From Singulisphaera sp. GP187 (GTDB lineage Bacteria > Planctomycetota > Phycisphaerae > Phycisphaerales > SM1A02), in NCBI GenBank assembly GCA_945871915.1, contig CAMBXO010000002.1:124001-188000 (forward strand): a stretch of 64,000 bases of DNA, read 5' to 3'. A program made the position numbers and the translations under genes. Positions 1 to 9,384 of the stretch are shown here, one piece after another. How positions within the stretch are numbered: position 1 is the first letter of the stretch; each line of letters starts with the position of its first letter. The notes under the pieces were generated by a model. That model saw nothing but the letters and a program-made list of their open reading frames with translations, was not told the origin of the DNA and ran no database searches.

Positions 1-101
1 TCGGGCACGGTGAGTTCAACACCCCGCAGCGCGTTGATGACTTCGACTCCCACGTGGTAAATCTTGGTCACGCCGCGAATCTGGATAATGGGCTCAACCA
101 T
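1..101 (-). CDS. ABC transporter ATP-binding protein (N-terminal fragment, cut by window edge)
   Basis: Only the first 33 or so codons are inside the window. They read MVEPIIQIRGVTKIYHVG and then VEVINALRGVELTVP, the usual opening of a MacB/LolD-type ATPase (first beta strand, the aromatic residue that stacks on adenine, then 'ALRGV'). The ATG at 101 lies 13 bases after the stop of the membrane-fusion gene, so the two form an efflux operon. The Walker motifs are outside the window, so the subfamily is inferred from the partner gene. Confidence 0.75.
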   Translation of the reverse strand, partial: MVEPIIQIRGVTKIYHVGVEVINALRGVELTVP

Positions 102-114
102 GTGAGCACCGGCG

Positions 115-1449
115 TTACCGCATTCTCCTGTGGCCGCCACCAACACTCATGTTCATGTTGCCGCCTTGCGTTCGAGCACCCTCTGAGGCCGCCCATCGGT
201 TCGCATCTTTCGATGGATCCTCTTTTGTGACCGCGTCTCCGTCTTTCAATTTTTCGAGTGCTCGATACGGCCCAATGACAATCATTTCACCGCTCTGCAG
301 CCCCTCTTTCACAAGGGTGTCCGTGAGATTGCTCGCACCCGTGGATACGGCTGTCATCACAGCCTTGCCATCCACCACTCGAAATACCACCGGCGTAACG
401 CGACGAGATTTTTGCACCAGCGGGTTGTCCTGTAGCGAAGCGGGAAGATCACTGACGGAACGATCTGCAATCGCCTGACTGGGAATCAAGAGCCCCTCTT
501 GTCGAGCAATGTCAATGTCCACATTGCCTGTCAAACCGCTAAAAACCTGCCGCCCCTTCAGATCCAGATCCACCAGCACCTTGAAACTGCCGGTGCCGTC
601 TTTTTCAAGGGTTCGCTGCAGTGCAATCTCACTCACCTTGCCGTCAAACGGATCATCCTTGTAGGCATTCACAAACACCTTGGCCCCCTGTTCATCCGCC
701 ACGCGAGCGATGTCGGTCTCGGACACCTTGGCGTTTAAGTGCATGTTGCCAAGGTCGGCCACGGTCATGATGCGGGTTCCGGCATTGTTCATCGTGCCCA
801 CCACAACCAACTCGCCAACCTCGGTGTTCAAAAAGGTGACAAGCCCATCAATCGGACACACGATCGATGTGCGGCGAACGGCCTCTCGTGCCTGTTCCAC
901 TGACGCCTCGCCTGCTGCAAGTGATTTCTCCAATTGTGAAATGGTCTTTTCTGCCGCTTGCACCATGCTGTCTACTTCCCGCTCCTTGGCGATTGAATCG
1001 TCAAGTTGCTGACGGCTCACATCTCCGGTGTCGTAAAGTGATTGTGTGCGAGAGAGTTGAGAGCGGGCATTCTGAAGCGATTGCCTTGATCCAAGAATTC
1101 GGCTTCGCTCCGCTTCAAGCCGGAATCGATCCCCATCTCTGCGTGCCTCAACACTTCCAAGGGCTGCCTGCAAGTCTCGTCCATCAAGCTTGACCAGAAT
1201 GTCACCCTTCTTTACGCGAGCACCTTCCCGAAATGGCAACTCCATCACGCGAGCACTGACTTCGGCACTGACATCAACCTTGCGCTTTGGCTCCACGATT
1301 CCAGGTGCCGAAACGCTTTCGACCAGCACTCCCTGCTTGACCTCATGCATGCGAACCTCTGCCGATTCGGATGAACTGGGAACAAGAAAGTAAGCCGCCA
1401 GAAAGGTGACTGCACAGATCGCGAGGCCGATGAAAAGGTACTTTTGCAT
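115..1449 (-). CDS. HlyD/MacA-type periplasmic adaptor (membrane fusion protein) of an ABC efflux pump
   Basis: This is the adaptor that bridges an inner-membrane transporter to the outer membrane. The 444-residue protein has an N-terminal membrane anchor (about residues 4-23). A lipoyl/barrel-sandwich half begins near residue 45 (GIVEPKRKVDVSAEVSARV, then EGARVKKGDILVKLD). A long alpha-helical hairpin follows (about 95-190, with SRTQSLYDTGDVSRQQLDD), then the second lipoyl half (CPIDGLVTFLNTEVGELV) and beta-barrel and membrane-proximal domains. It is followed at 13 bases by the ATPase gene, as in MacAB systems. The tail is rich in Gly, Asn and Arg. The substrate cannot be told from the sequence. 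Confidence 0.88.
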   Translation of the reverse strand: MQKYLFIGLAICAVTFLAAYFLVPSSSESAEVRMHEVKQGVLVESVSAPGIVEPKRKVDVSAEVSARVMELPFREGARVKKGDILVKLDGRDLQAALGSVEARRDGDRFRLEAERSRILGSRQSLQNARSQLSRTQSLYDTGDVSRQQLDDSIAKEREVDSMVQAAEKTISQLEKSLAAGEASVEQAREAVRRTSIVCPIDGLVTFLNTEVGELVVVGTMNNAGTRIMTVADLGNMHLNAKVSETDIARVADEQGAKVFVNAYKDDPFDGKVSEIALQRTLEKDGTGSFKVLVDLDLKGRQVFSGLTGNVDIDIARQEGLLIPSQAIADRSVSDLPASLQDNPLVQKSRRVTPVVFRVVDGKAVMTAVSTGASNLTDTLVKEGLQSGEMIVIGPYRALEKLKDGDAVTKEDPSKDANRWAASEGARTQGGNMNMSVGGGHRRMR

Positions 1450-1559
1450 GGGGATTGAGAGTCCGAGAATGCGTGCTCAAGACTCCTGTCTCAGATTACC
1501 TGTTTCGGGTGAGGCTCGAATGGGTTGCACCATTGCCGGAATCAACCAGTGCCGAATTC

Positions 1560-1596
1560 AAAAAAGAAAGCCCCCCGGCGGCATGCCGGGGGGCTT
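1560..1596 (-). terminator. Rho-independent terminator of the first dockerin gene
   Basis: A perfect 12-bp stem (1568-1579 with 1585-1596, arm AAGCCCCCCGGC) closes a 5-base loop. Read on the minus strand it is followed by CTTTCTTTTTTG. It lies 28 bases past the stop codon at 1625 and faces the right way for that gene. Confidence 0.9.
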
Positions 1597-1624
1597 GTGT
1601 ACTTCAATCAAGTGAACGTGCGTC

Positions 1625-3937
1625 TTAGAAGCAAGGACCAGCGCTGAGCAGCACCAGAGCGATGTCACCGAAGTCGACTTCGCCTGTCTGATCAAGATCT
1701 GCTCCGCAGCCTGGGCATGGACCAAAGTCCAGCAGTGCCAAGGCAACGTCGCCAGAGTCCACCGCACCGCTGCCGTCAATGTCGCCGAAGCAACTGGCAG
1801 CCAGTGCACCCTTCACGCTGAAGGCGTTCTGGTAGGTCATTCCAGGATCATCCGGAGTGGTACCAGTGTCGCTTCGTGTGAACAGTGATGGGGTGACTCC
1901 ATCTGCCTCGAACAACTGATAGGCAATGAAGGTTGGCAGTGCGCCGACTGAACGCCACGCAAACGCAGTTCCTGTATTCGTCGGGCCAACCGGGTTGGTA
2001 CCCGTGTTGTCCAGAGTGGTCAGGATCTGCGACATGGCCTTGCGGCCATAACCGGTCCACGCAATATAGGTGGGACCAGCATCAACGCGAGACGTGAACA
2101 GCGTCATGTAATAGTCACCTGGAGTCAAGGCGAACTCGCTTCCAGCTGGGATATCCATGAAGTACCGGGAGCCGCCGGCGTCTCCAATGTCAACGCTTTG
2201 TGATGGATCGAATGGCTGCAATCCACTGAACAAGATCAGGGAATCGTCCCATTCACCGTTTCCAAACGGACGACCGAACAGACCGTGATCTTCGGCAAAG
2301 CTGTTACGAGCCATGATGCGGTATTCCAATTGATCACCATCGGAGTCATCATGGGCTGTGAAGTCATAACCGTTGATGGTGGCTTCCACTTCGGTGAAGA
2401 AGGGAATCATCATCAAACGCTTCGGGTTGGCCGCTGAGGCATAACCCGAGATGAATCCGGTGTTGGAGAGGCCGCCTGGTGAGTCGTAGTAACTGCGGAC
2501 ACCGTTGGTGTACACAATGGATCGGAAGCTGAAATTGATGCTTCCAACCAGACCCGCCAGTGTTGGATCCGCTGGATCCTGGCCACGATCAAGGAAGGTT
2601 CCAATGCGCACGAGGTAATAGTGACCCTGTGTCACGCCGACAAGCGTGATGCCACCGGGACCTCCGAAGTCAATTGAACCATCACCATCGTCGTCACACA
2701 CGTCGTCTCGGCAACCTGCGTACATCGCTCGAAGCTGGAAGCCATTCGATTCATCGAGGTACTGAACAGGGTTTCCGAATTCATCGACTCCAAGGTCAAA
2801 CACGCTAACCACGGCGTCGCCGGTGTTGCCCTGACCGCACATGCTGGCCGACAATTCGCCAGAGTATGCAAGCGGCCCAACATTGAACCACACATCCTTG
2901 ACGGTGCTGCTGCTGCACAAGCCAGTCAGCGTGCCGACGTCATTGGGACCATCTGTGGTTGCATATCCCGCATCAAACGGAACATTGATTGGGAAAATCG
3001 TCGGATCAAGTGCCAACGCTGTAAACGCGCAGTCATTCTCCGGCGCACCTGAAACGGCTTCGCAGGCGTAGATGAAGTTTCCGCAACGAGTCACGCCGTC
3101 ATCAACGCAGTTCTGATCCCATGCGCTGTTGCAGCATGAAGGTCGGTAACCGCAGACGGTTTCGCAGCACTTCATGTCGTTGCAACCAGGATCCGCCGTG
3201 ACCGTAACGCAGGTTTCAGCCGCGGTACCGCACGAGGCGTTCTCCAGTGGGGTCACTGTGACATGCATGACCCAGTCCAGACCGTGGCCATAGGGCTCTG
3301 GTCGGTACTGATCACCCCAGTCATTGGTGGACACCACAAGAAGGTGCTCGCCAGCTGGCATCGGGAATGCAAAGTCTTCGTTACCGTTTGGCAGGAAGAA
3401 ACTCACCACTTGCGGGCAGGCTTCAAAGAGAGCTTCGCCGTAGACGAAGGCAGCCGTATCGCAAATTGGAGTTGAACCGTCGTTTTGTCCGTAGGCCATG
3501 AAAAGAACGGACTGCTGTGGCGGGTCGTAGGTCGAATCAAAGGGCACGCCATCTTTGGACATGCTCAGGTCGACATTGACATACCCAGGCTGATCCAGAT
3601 TGAATCGGATCCAGTCGAGGTCGCGGTACGTTCCGCTGCCATCTGGCATGTCGTAGACACCACACTGTCCAACGAACGTGTGTGCACCAATCGCCAAGGT
3701 CTTGTTGCCCATCCAGCCATATGCGTCTGGTTCTGGGTTGTTGCAACCGCCCGTTGGCGATGGGTCTGGAAGACCGTCGAAGTCGTTGTCATCGACGTAG
3801 TACCACTGCTCATCCAAGAAAGCAGGATCAGATGCCGTATCGGTCAGCCAACACTGCTGCGCCAGACCGAGACCGGCAATGCCAGTCAGGGCTCCAAACG
3901 CAACCCATCCAGCCATTCTGTTTGTTCGACGCTTCAT
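1625..3937 (-). CDS. Secreted Cys-rich protein with C-terminal GC-type dockerin domain (paralog 1)
   Basis: Function unknown; probably exported and surface-associated. The start is set at the ATG at 3937 because AAGGAG lies 8 bases upstream and a signal peptide follows (MKRRTNRMAGWVAFGALTG, cleavage probably after AQQ). The mature part begins CWLTDTASDPAF and an Asp-rich DNDFDGLPDPSPTGGCNN. A mid-protein cysteine cluster (DPGCNDMKCCETVCGYRPSC, then WDQNCVDDG) resembles Cys modules seen in Phycisphaerae dockerin proteins. The last 55 or so residues hold two calcium-binding-type dockerin repeats (DIDGSGAVDSGD and DLDQTGEVDFGD) with the CPGC pair between them. It is a close paralog of the gene at 4215-6530 along its whole length. 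Both have their own terminator, so they are probably separately expressed. Confidence 0.85.
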   Translation of the reverse strand: MKRRTNRMAGWVAFGALTGIAGLGLAQQCWLTDTASDPAFLDEQWYYVDDNDFDGLPDPSPTGGCNNPEPDAYGWMGNKTLAIGAHTFVGQCGVYDMPDGSGTYRDLDWIRFNLDQPGYVNVDLSMSKDGVPFDSTYDPPQQSVLFMAYGQNDGSTPICDTAAFVYGEALFEACPQVVSFFLPNGNEDFAFPMPAGEHLLVVSTNDWGDQYRPEPYGHGLDWVMHVTVTPLENASCGTAAETCVTVTADPGCNDMKCCETVCGYRPSCCNSAWDQNCVDDGVTRCGNFIYACEAVSGAPENDCAFTALALDPTIFPINVPFDAGYATTDGPNDVGTLTGLCSSSTVKDVWFNVGPLAYSGELSASMCGQGNTGDAVVSVFDLGVDEFGNPVQYLDESNGFQLRAMYAGCRDDVCDDDGDGSIDFGGPGGITLVGVTQGHYYLVRIGTFLDRGQDPADPTLAGLVGSINFSFRSIVYTNGVRSYYDSPGGLSNTGFISGYASAANPKRLMMIPFFTEVEATINGYDFTAHDDSDGDQLEYRIMARNSFAEDHGLFGRPFGNGEWDDSLILFSGLQPFDPSQSVDIGDAGGSRYFMDIPAGSEFALTPGDYYMTLFTSRVDAGPTYIAWTGYGRKAMSQILTTLDNTGTNPVGPTNTGTAFAWRSVGALPTFIAYQLFEADGVTPSLFTRSDTGTTPDDPGMTYQNAFSVKGALAASCFGDIDGSGAVDSGDVALALLDFGPCPGCGADLDQTGEVDFGDIALVLLSAGPCF

Positions 3938-4143
3938 TTCAAATTTCTCCTTGAAGTACACAAATCAAATATTTCACAAACGCAAGCACAGCCCGGTGAC
4001 GCTACCGGTCAGTGGTTCACAATTAGATCGATACCCCAAATGGGATACGCCCCTGCGAGTGTGAATATGCCCCAATAAACAGGGGTTGCCAAACAAAAAA
4101 TAAATAATCCGGCATGAATCCCATCCCTCAAGACTCCAATAAC

Positions 4144-4174
4144 AAAACCCCCCACGGGTTGAAACCGTGGGGGG
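4144..4174 (-). terminator. Rho-independent terminator of the second dockerin gene
   Basis: A 10-bp stem CCCCCCACGG (4148-4157) pairs with CCGTGGGGGG (4165-4174) around a 7-base loop. On the minus strand TTTTGTT follows. It is about 40 bases downstream of the stop at 4215. The 5' region of paralog 1 (3938-4140) lies beyond it and otherwise holds only a possible promoter. Confidence 0.85.
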
Positions 4175-4214
4175 ATGGGTAATTAAGAGTGAGTTTCGGT
4201 AGAAAATGGGCGTT

Positions 4215-6530
4215 TTAGAAGCAGGGACCTGCACTCAGCAGAACCAATGCGATGTCACCAAAGTCAACTTCGCCTGTCTGATCAAGGTCCGCGGAGCAGC
4301 CTGGGCATGGGCCGAAGTCAAGCAGAGCCAAGGCAACATCGCCTGAATCCACCGATCCGCTGCCGTCAATATCGCCAAAGCAACTTGATGCCAAAGCACC
4401 CTTGATGCTGAAGGTGGCTTGGAAGGTCAACCCTGGATCATCAGGAGTTGGGCCAAGATCACTTCGTGGCATATAGGTTGGAGTGACTCCATCGGCGTCA
4501 TAGATCTGATACGCGATGAAACTGGGAGTGGAACCCACGCCACGCCATCCGAAGGCATTGCCTACCAAGGTCGGTCCGATCGGATTCGTGCCTGTGTTAT
4601 CCAGAGTGGTCAAGATTTGGCTGAAACCGCCTCGAGCGTACGAAAGCCACGCCAAATACTCGTTTGCACCTGTGGAACTGGATCCGTAAATCGACATGTA
4701 GTAATCGCCAGGTGGCAACGCGAATTCGGTTCCAGCTGGAAGGTCCACAAAGAACCGCTGGTTGTACCGGTCGCCAATGTCGGCGAAGTCCGCGCTGCTC
4801 CATGGGCCAACACCACTGGCCAGCACTGCAGCCTCGTTGAACTCGCCATCACCAAACGGTCGGCCAAAGAGACCATGGTCACTTGCCATGCTGTCACGCG
4901 AAAGCACTTTGAACTCATATTGATCGGCCATGTCCGTGTCGCTCGAGAACGCGGCAAAGTCAAGTCCGTTGACGCTTGCTTCGGCTTCGGTGGTGAATGG
5001 AACCATGATCCAACGCTTGGGATTTGCGGCAGATGAGTAACCCGAAATCCATCCAAGGTTGACAAAGGTGCCGTCAGACTTGGCCATGGCTTCCTGCGCG
5101 CCATTGGAGTACATGATCGAGCGGAAGGTGAAATTCACGCTTCCAACCAAGCCCAGGACCGCCGGATCCGCCGGATCCTGTCCTCGATCCAGGAAAGTTC
5201 CGATGCGAACAAGGTAATAGTGCCCTTCGGTGACACCGATCAGTGTCATCCCAGCAGGACCACCAAGGTCAACTTCATTGTCGGCATTGTCGTCACATAC
5301 GTCATCGCGGCACGCTGTATACATCGTCCGCAACAGGTAGCCGTTTTCCTCGGTCAAGGATTGAATCGGGTTGCCGAATTCATCCACACCAAGGTCAAAC
5401 ATGCTCAACACGGCATCGCCGGTATTGCCAAGGTCGCACATATTGGCCGACAATTCACCTGAATAGGCAAGCGGCCCAACATTGAACCACATGTCCTTCA
5501 CGGTGCTGCTGCTGCACAAGCCAGTCAGTGTGCCAACATCGTTGGGACCGTCTGTCGTCGCGTTCAGTCCGTCAAACGGAACATTCAACGGGAAGATGGT
5601 TGGGTCCAGCGACATGGCGTTGTATGCGCAATCGTTTTCAGGTGCGCCAGCAATCACTTCGCAGGCATAGATGAAATTGCCGCACCGCGTCACGCCATCA
5701 TCAACGCAACTCTGATCCCAACTGCTACTGCAGCAGGAAGGACGATAGCCGCACACTGTTTCGCAGCACTTCATGTCGCTGCAACCGGGGTCGGCATTCA
5801 CTGTGACGCATGATTCCCATGCCGTTCCACAGGATGGATTTTCCAAACCGGTGACCGTGACATTCATCACCCAATCAATTCCGTGGCCGCCGGGTTCCGG
5901 TCGATATTGATCGGCCCAACTTGGCGTGGTCACAACCAGCAAGTGCTCGCCGGCTGGCATGGGAAAGGCGAAATCTTCGTTGCCGTTTGGCAGAAAGAAA
6001 CTGACCACTTGTGGGCATGCCTCAAAGAGGGCTTCGCCGTACACAAAGGCAGCCGTATCGCAAATGTCCGTCATTTCCTCAGTTTGTCCGTAGGCAATAA
6101 AGAGAATGGACTGCTGTGGTGGGTCGTAGGTCGAATCAAATGGCACGCCATCCTTGGACATGCTCAAGTCGATATTGATGTAACCCGGTTGATCCAAGTT
6201 GAACTTAATCCAGTCAAGGTCGCGATAGGTGCCACCATCGGGACCGTCATACACACCAACTTGTCCTACAAAAGTGTGCGAACCGATTGCTAGAGTCTTG
6301 TCACCCATCCAGCGAGGTCCGCCAGTTGTGTTGTTGCAGCCGCTGGTTGGCGACGGATCGGGAGACCCATCGAAGTCATCATCAAGAACATATTCCCACC
6401 CGGTGTCGATGAACGAGGGGTCGCTTGGTGTGGCGGTGAGCCAGCATGTTTGTGCAAGGGTGGATTGTGCAAGACAAGCCACGATGCCACATGCGGCCAA
6501 TCGGGCGAGATCGGTTGCGGATCGCTTCAT
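4215..6530 (-). CDS. Secreted Cys-rich protein with C-terminal GC-type dockerin domain (paralog 2)
   Basis: This 771-residue paralog shares domain order and many identical blocks with the 1625-3937 product: the CWLTATPSDPSF opening, DPSPTSGCNN, VNIDLSMSKDGVPFDSTYDP-like blocks, the DMKCCETVCGYRPSCC cysteine cluster and the dockerin repeats DIDGSGSVDSGD and DLDQTGEVDFGD. The longest open frame starts at 6656. I use the ATG at 6530 because CAGGAGAA precedes it, the encoded MKRSATDLARLAACGIVA is a signal peptide, and it aligns with the start of paralog 1. The two are a tandem duplication whose 5' regions have diverged while the coding parts stayed similar. The 277 bases upstream (6531-6807) contain no gene that I can support. 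Confidence 0.85.
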   Translation of the reverse strand: MKRSATDLARLAACGIVACLAQSTLAQTCWLTATPSDPSFIDTGWEYVLDDDFDGSPDPSPTSGCNNTTGGPRWMGDKTLAIGSHTFVGQVGVYDGPDGGTYRDLDWIKFNLDQPGYINIDLSMSKDGVPFDSTYDPPQQSILFIAYGQTEEMTDICDTAAFVYGEALFEACPQVVSFFLPNGNEDFAFPMPAGEHLLVVTTPSWADQYRPEPGGHGIDWVMNVTVTGLENPSCGTAWESCVTVNADPGCSDMKCCETVCGYRPSCCSSSWDQSCVDDGVTRCGNFIYACEVIAGAPENDCAYNAMSLDPTIFPLNVPFDGLNATTDGPNDVGTLTGLCSSSTVKDMWFNVGPLAYSGELSANMCDLGNTGDAVLSMFDLGVDEFGNPIQSLTEENGYLLRTMYTACRDDVCDDNADNEVDLGGPAGMTLIGVTEGHYYLVRIGTFLDRGQDPADPAVLGLVGSVNFTFRSIMYSNGAQEAMAKSDGTFVNLGWISGYSSAANPKRWIMVPFTTEAEASVNGLDFAAFSSDTDMADQYEFKVLSRDSMASDHGLFGRPFGDGEFNEAAVLASGVGPWSSADFADIGDRYNQRFFVDLPAGTEFALPPGDYYMSIYGSSSTGANEYLAWLSYARGGFSQILTTLDNTGTNPIGPTLVGNAFGWRGVGSTPSFIAYQIYDADGVTPTYMPRSDLGPTPDDPGLTFQATFSIKGALASSCFGDIDGSGSVDSGDVALALLDFGPCPGCSADLDQTGEVDFGDIALVLLSAGPCF

Positions 6531-6807
6531 TTCACATTTCTCCTGAGGCATTTTTTGTTCTAAGAATCGATTCCAAACTTCAAGGCCGGGTTTCCGACCG
6601 GCACTTCTTCCATAATTACGAAGCGTGTCGAGCTCTATGAAGAAGCACGTCAACATAACTCCGTCCTTGGGGCGGGGCGTGCCAAAATCGAATCAATCAA
6701 ATTGCAATGGAATCAAGCATTCCTTCGATTGCACTTGACCCCTCATTGCGTCCTATAACTCGTTTTGAGACTTCGGAGGCCGCGAGTCGTGGCCGAGGTC
6801 TAGGCGA

Positions 6808-7095
6808 TTAGTCGCGGCTTGGCTCGACCGAGGCAACCAATCCCTTTGAGTGAAATGCATCGCACACAAATTCAGCGTGTTCGCGATGAGACTTCAACAC
6901 AATTGCCTGACCATCATGATGTGCTTCAAGCATGCGTTCAAAGGCATCGGCCACAGGCAAGCGAGCAAGATGCGAAATGGTCTGCACCACAAAGGCCATG
7001 TCGTTACGGTCATCGTTATGCAGAACGACACTGTAGGGAGGCAAACGATCAAGTTTTGGTGCAACGGGTCGCGTGAGGGTCTGCATGAGCCGCAT
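6808..7095 (-). CDS. clpS: ATP-dependent Clp protease adaptor ClpS
   Basis: ClpS delivers N-degron substrates to ClpAP/ClpCP in the cytoplasm. The 95-residue product carries the core PPYSVVLHNDDRNDMAFVV, with the N-D-D residues that bind the substrate alpha-amino group. ARLPVADAFERMLEAHHDGQ and a VLKSHREHAEF helix follow, as in the family. I start at the ATG at 7095 rather than at the longer frame beginning at 7236, because the longer frame overlaps the upstream reductase gene and adds nothing conserved; the ATG at 7086 is also possible. It lies 46 bases downstream of the reductase stop, so they are probably co-transcribed. Confidence 0.88.
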   Translation of the reverse strand: MRLMQTLTRPVAPKLDRLPPYSVVLHNDDRNDMAFVVQTISHLARLPVADAFERMLEAHHDGQAIVLKSHREHAEFVCDAFHSKGLVASVEPSRD

Positions 7096-7141
7096 TGTGC
7101 ACAGAACAGGTGATGCATTGCAAGCAAAAAGTTGCGACTTT

Positions 7142-8173
7142 CTATCGCCAGTCCACCAAGACCTTTCCAAATTGCTGGCCGGATTCAAGGCGTGCAAACG
7201 CTGAAGCCCCTTCGGGGGGTGGAACCACCAAGTCAATAACCGGTTTCAGCGAACCATTGAGAAAGAGAGCCAGCACTGCTCGAAATTCGTCCATGGAACC
7301 CATGGTGCTTCCAAGAATGGAGAGTTGATTCCAAAAGATGCGTGCCAAGTCCGTCGACGGATCACTTCCGCTTGTGCACCCGCACGTCACAAAGCACCCT
7401 CCCCTTGCAAGGCTCTTGATGCATGAACTGTGAATGCTCTTTCCGATGGAATCGATGACCACATCCACGCCACGTTTTGCGGTTGCGGTTCGCACGGCCT
7501 TGGACCAATCCGTGCCGTCATCCAGAATTGTGTGCGTTGCACCGAGTTGTTTCGCTCGAGCAAGTTTGTCCGCGTGCCGGCTGGTGACCAGTGTGGTGCA
7601 GCCCAAATGCCGAGCAATTCCTAGAGCCGCCAAGGCCACACCTCCACCGATGCCAGTGATCAGTACCGATTGGCCGGGTTCAACGCGAGCCCGAGTGACC
7701 AACATGCGCCACGCCGTGAGATGCGTGAGTCCAAACGCGGTCGCCAAGAGTGGATCGGCCTCTCCGATATCGAGCACATTGGTTAACGGCGCAACAAAAA
7801 ACTCGGCCATGGTGCCTGGTGAGTGTTCACCAATCATGTGAATGTTTTCGCCGGCCTCCTTTCGATCGGGCACGTGTGCATCGCGTGCGATCACCGCTGC
7901 ATTCAACAGCACTCTGCGACCCATCCAGCGTGGATCGACCCCCTCGCCGACCGCATGCACAATGCCCGCACCATCGGAACCAGAAACCGTTGGAAATGCT
8001 GTGTCCACACCGGGAAGTCCACGACCAACCCAGAGATCAAGATGATTCAGTCCAGAGGCTTCGGTGCGAACCATGACTTGCCCCGGAAGCGGAACGGGCA
8101 TGGCTCGATGTTCAGTGAATTGAACATTGGCGGCAACCGGAGTCCCACAACGCACCACTTCGATCGCTCGCAT
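7142..8173 (-). CDS. Medium-chain dehydrogenase/reductase, quinone-oxidoreductase-like
   Basis: An NAD(P)H-dependent MDR enzyme. Residues 25-140 form the GroES-like domain (GQVMVRTEASGLNHLDLWVGRG, split here as GQVMVRTEASG and NHLDLWVGRG). The Rossmann fold follows (VLITGIGGGVALAALGIA). The catalytic-zinc Cys and the four structural-zinc cysteines of alcohol dehydrogenases are absent, as in zinc-free quinone-oxidoreductase-type members. The substrate is unknown. It precedes clpS on the same strand. Confidence 0.8.
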   Translation of the reverse strand: MRAIEVVRCGTPVAANVQFTEHRAMPVPLPGQVMVRTEASGLNHLDLWVGRGLPGVDTAFPTVSGSDGAGIVHAVGEGVDPRWMGRRVLLNAAVIARDAHVPDRKEAGENIHMIGEHSPGTMAEFFVAPLTNVLDIGEADPLLATAFGLTHLTAWRMLVTRARVEPGQSVLITGIGGGVALAALGIARHLGCTTLVTSRHADKLARAKQLGATHTILDDGTDWSKAVRTATAKRGVDVVIDSIGKSIHSSCIKSLARGGCFVTCGCTSGSDPSTDLARIFWNQLSILGSTMGSMDEFRAVLALFLNGSLKPVIDLVVPPPEGASAFARLESGQQFGKVLVDWR

Positions 8174-8235
8174 GCAGGCAGGCTATCAGCCAGATCTATA
8201 GCAACCGTGCCATGCCGCAGGCGTAGCATGAAGCC

Positions 8236-9381
8236 ATGAATCGACTGCATGCTGTGGTGGTTGGACTTCTTGTTTCGGCCGGTCTCGCCGCGAATCCGTT
8301 GACGACGATTGACCCGCCGCCACCCAACCAGCCCAAGCCAGTCGGAAAACCGATGAAAGGGCCTTCGCAAGGCGCGGACATGAAAGTGATGGCAGATCCT
8401 CAAGGCCTTGACTTTGGGATCGTTTCGCCGCACACCGTGCTCGAAGGCTCGTTTTCGCTTGTCAATCTGAGTGATACACCACTCAGCGTTCTGCAAGCCG
8501 TTCCAAGTTGTCAGTGCACCACCATTGAGATCAGCGGCAAACAAATTCCAGCGCACGGATCACTGGCCGTCCCGGTCACGATGAAAGTGAGCAGCACGGG
8601 AATCAAAATGGCCAATGTCAAGGTGATGGTGCAGAATCAACCGCGACCCATCACGCTTGATCTGCGCGCAGAAGTTGCCTATCCCATTCGGGCTTTGATT
8701 GAAGACGCCAGTGGTGTTCCCCAGCCCTACATCGATGCCGTAACCGATCCGACCCGACTCTCGGGAACGGCCACGGTTGTCAGCACAGATGGCGCTCCAT
8801 TTCGAGTGCTCAGTGTGCAGGGTCAGCCAGCGGTGGTTCGAGATTTTGATGGTGCCAAGGATGCCCCTCGCAATCGTTATCAAGTGGACTTTGCGTTACC
8901 AGCATCGCCATGCGAAGCCGTTGCGAAATACCTCATCATTGAAACCGATCGAACGGACGCGCGCCTGATTGATATGCGCGTGCGCCACCAGTGCACCAAG
9001 ATTTCGCCCGGCCTTGACATTGCCGAATTTCGAAGCAACGCAGGCGTGATTCCGATTGGTGGAAGTGGAACGATTGATCTTGAAGTGAAGAAGATGGATC
9101 AGAACACCATCGCAAGTGTGAAGTCGATGGATCCTCGGTTCACCGCCTCACTGGTTGGACAGCGGGCGGATGGCAAGAGTGTGATGGCCACCATTCGTCT
9201 TGAACCCAACGCGAGCGTTCGTGGAGTCTTTCTGATTGGCGTGCAGCTGTCCGCTGCGGATGCCAAGGGTCGACCCTATTTCACACAGCGGCCCGAACCC
9301 GCCGCCACGCCGGGAGCACCACCTCGCGTCCTTACCTTGCCAGCCGAAGCTGAGGTGCTGGTGTACGGCAAGGTGGAGTGA
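8236..9381 (+). CDS. Secreted DUF1573-domain protein
   Basis: The 381-residue protein starts with a signal peptide (about 1-19) and a Pro-rich linker. At about residues 55-145 it has the Ig-like DUF1573 fold: LDFGIVSPHTVLEGSFSLVN, then SVLQAVPSCQCTT with the typical CxC, and IPAHGSLAVPVTM. DUF1573 proteins are common in Planctomycetes and Bacteroidetes and resemble ASH/MSP-type Ig domains, but have no defined role. The rest (about 150-381) has beta-rich sequence I do not recognise. It converges on the porin gene with a 3-base gap. The call is firm for the domain, not for function. Confidence 0.8.
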   Translation: MNRLHAVVVGLLVSAGLAANPLTTIDPPPPNQPKPVGKPMKGPSQGADMKVMADPQGLDFGIVSPHTVLEGSFSLVNLSDTPLSVLQAVPSCQCTTIEISGKQIPAHGSLAVPVTMKVSSTGIKMANVKVMVQNQPRPITLDLRAEVAYPIRALIEDASGVPQPYIDAVTDPTRLSGTATVVSTDGAPFRVLSVQGQPAVVRDFDGAKDAPRNRYQVDFALPASPCEAVAKYLIIETDRTDARLIDMRVRHQCTKISPGLDIAEFRSNAGVIPIGGSGTIDLEVKKMDQNTIASVKSMDPRFTASLVGQRADGKSVMATIRLEPNASVRGVFLIGVQLSAADAKGRPYFTQRPEPAATPGAPPRVLTLPAEAEVLVYGKVE

Positions 9382-9384
9382 CGC

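Noticed and set aside
3962-3985. Rex-like half site (TTTGTGAAATATTTGATTTG on the minus strand) upstream of dockerin paralog 1
   Set aside because: Only the left arm matches; the right arm TTGATTT does not fit TTCACAA.
6531-6656. Longer start for dockerin paralog 2 (from ATG 6656)
   Set aside because: It would put 42 extra residues before a signal peptide that matches the paralog's N-terminus; the Shine-Dalgarno sits before 6530.
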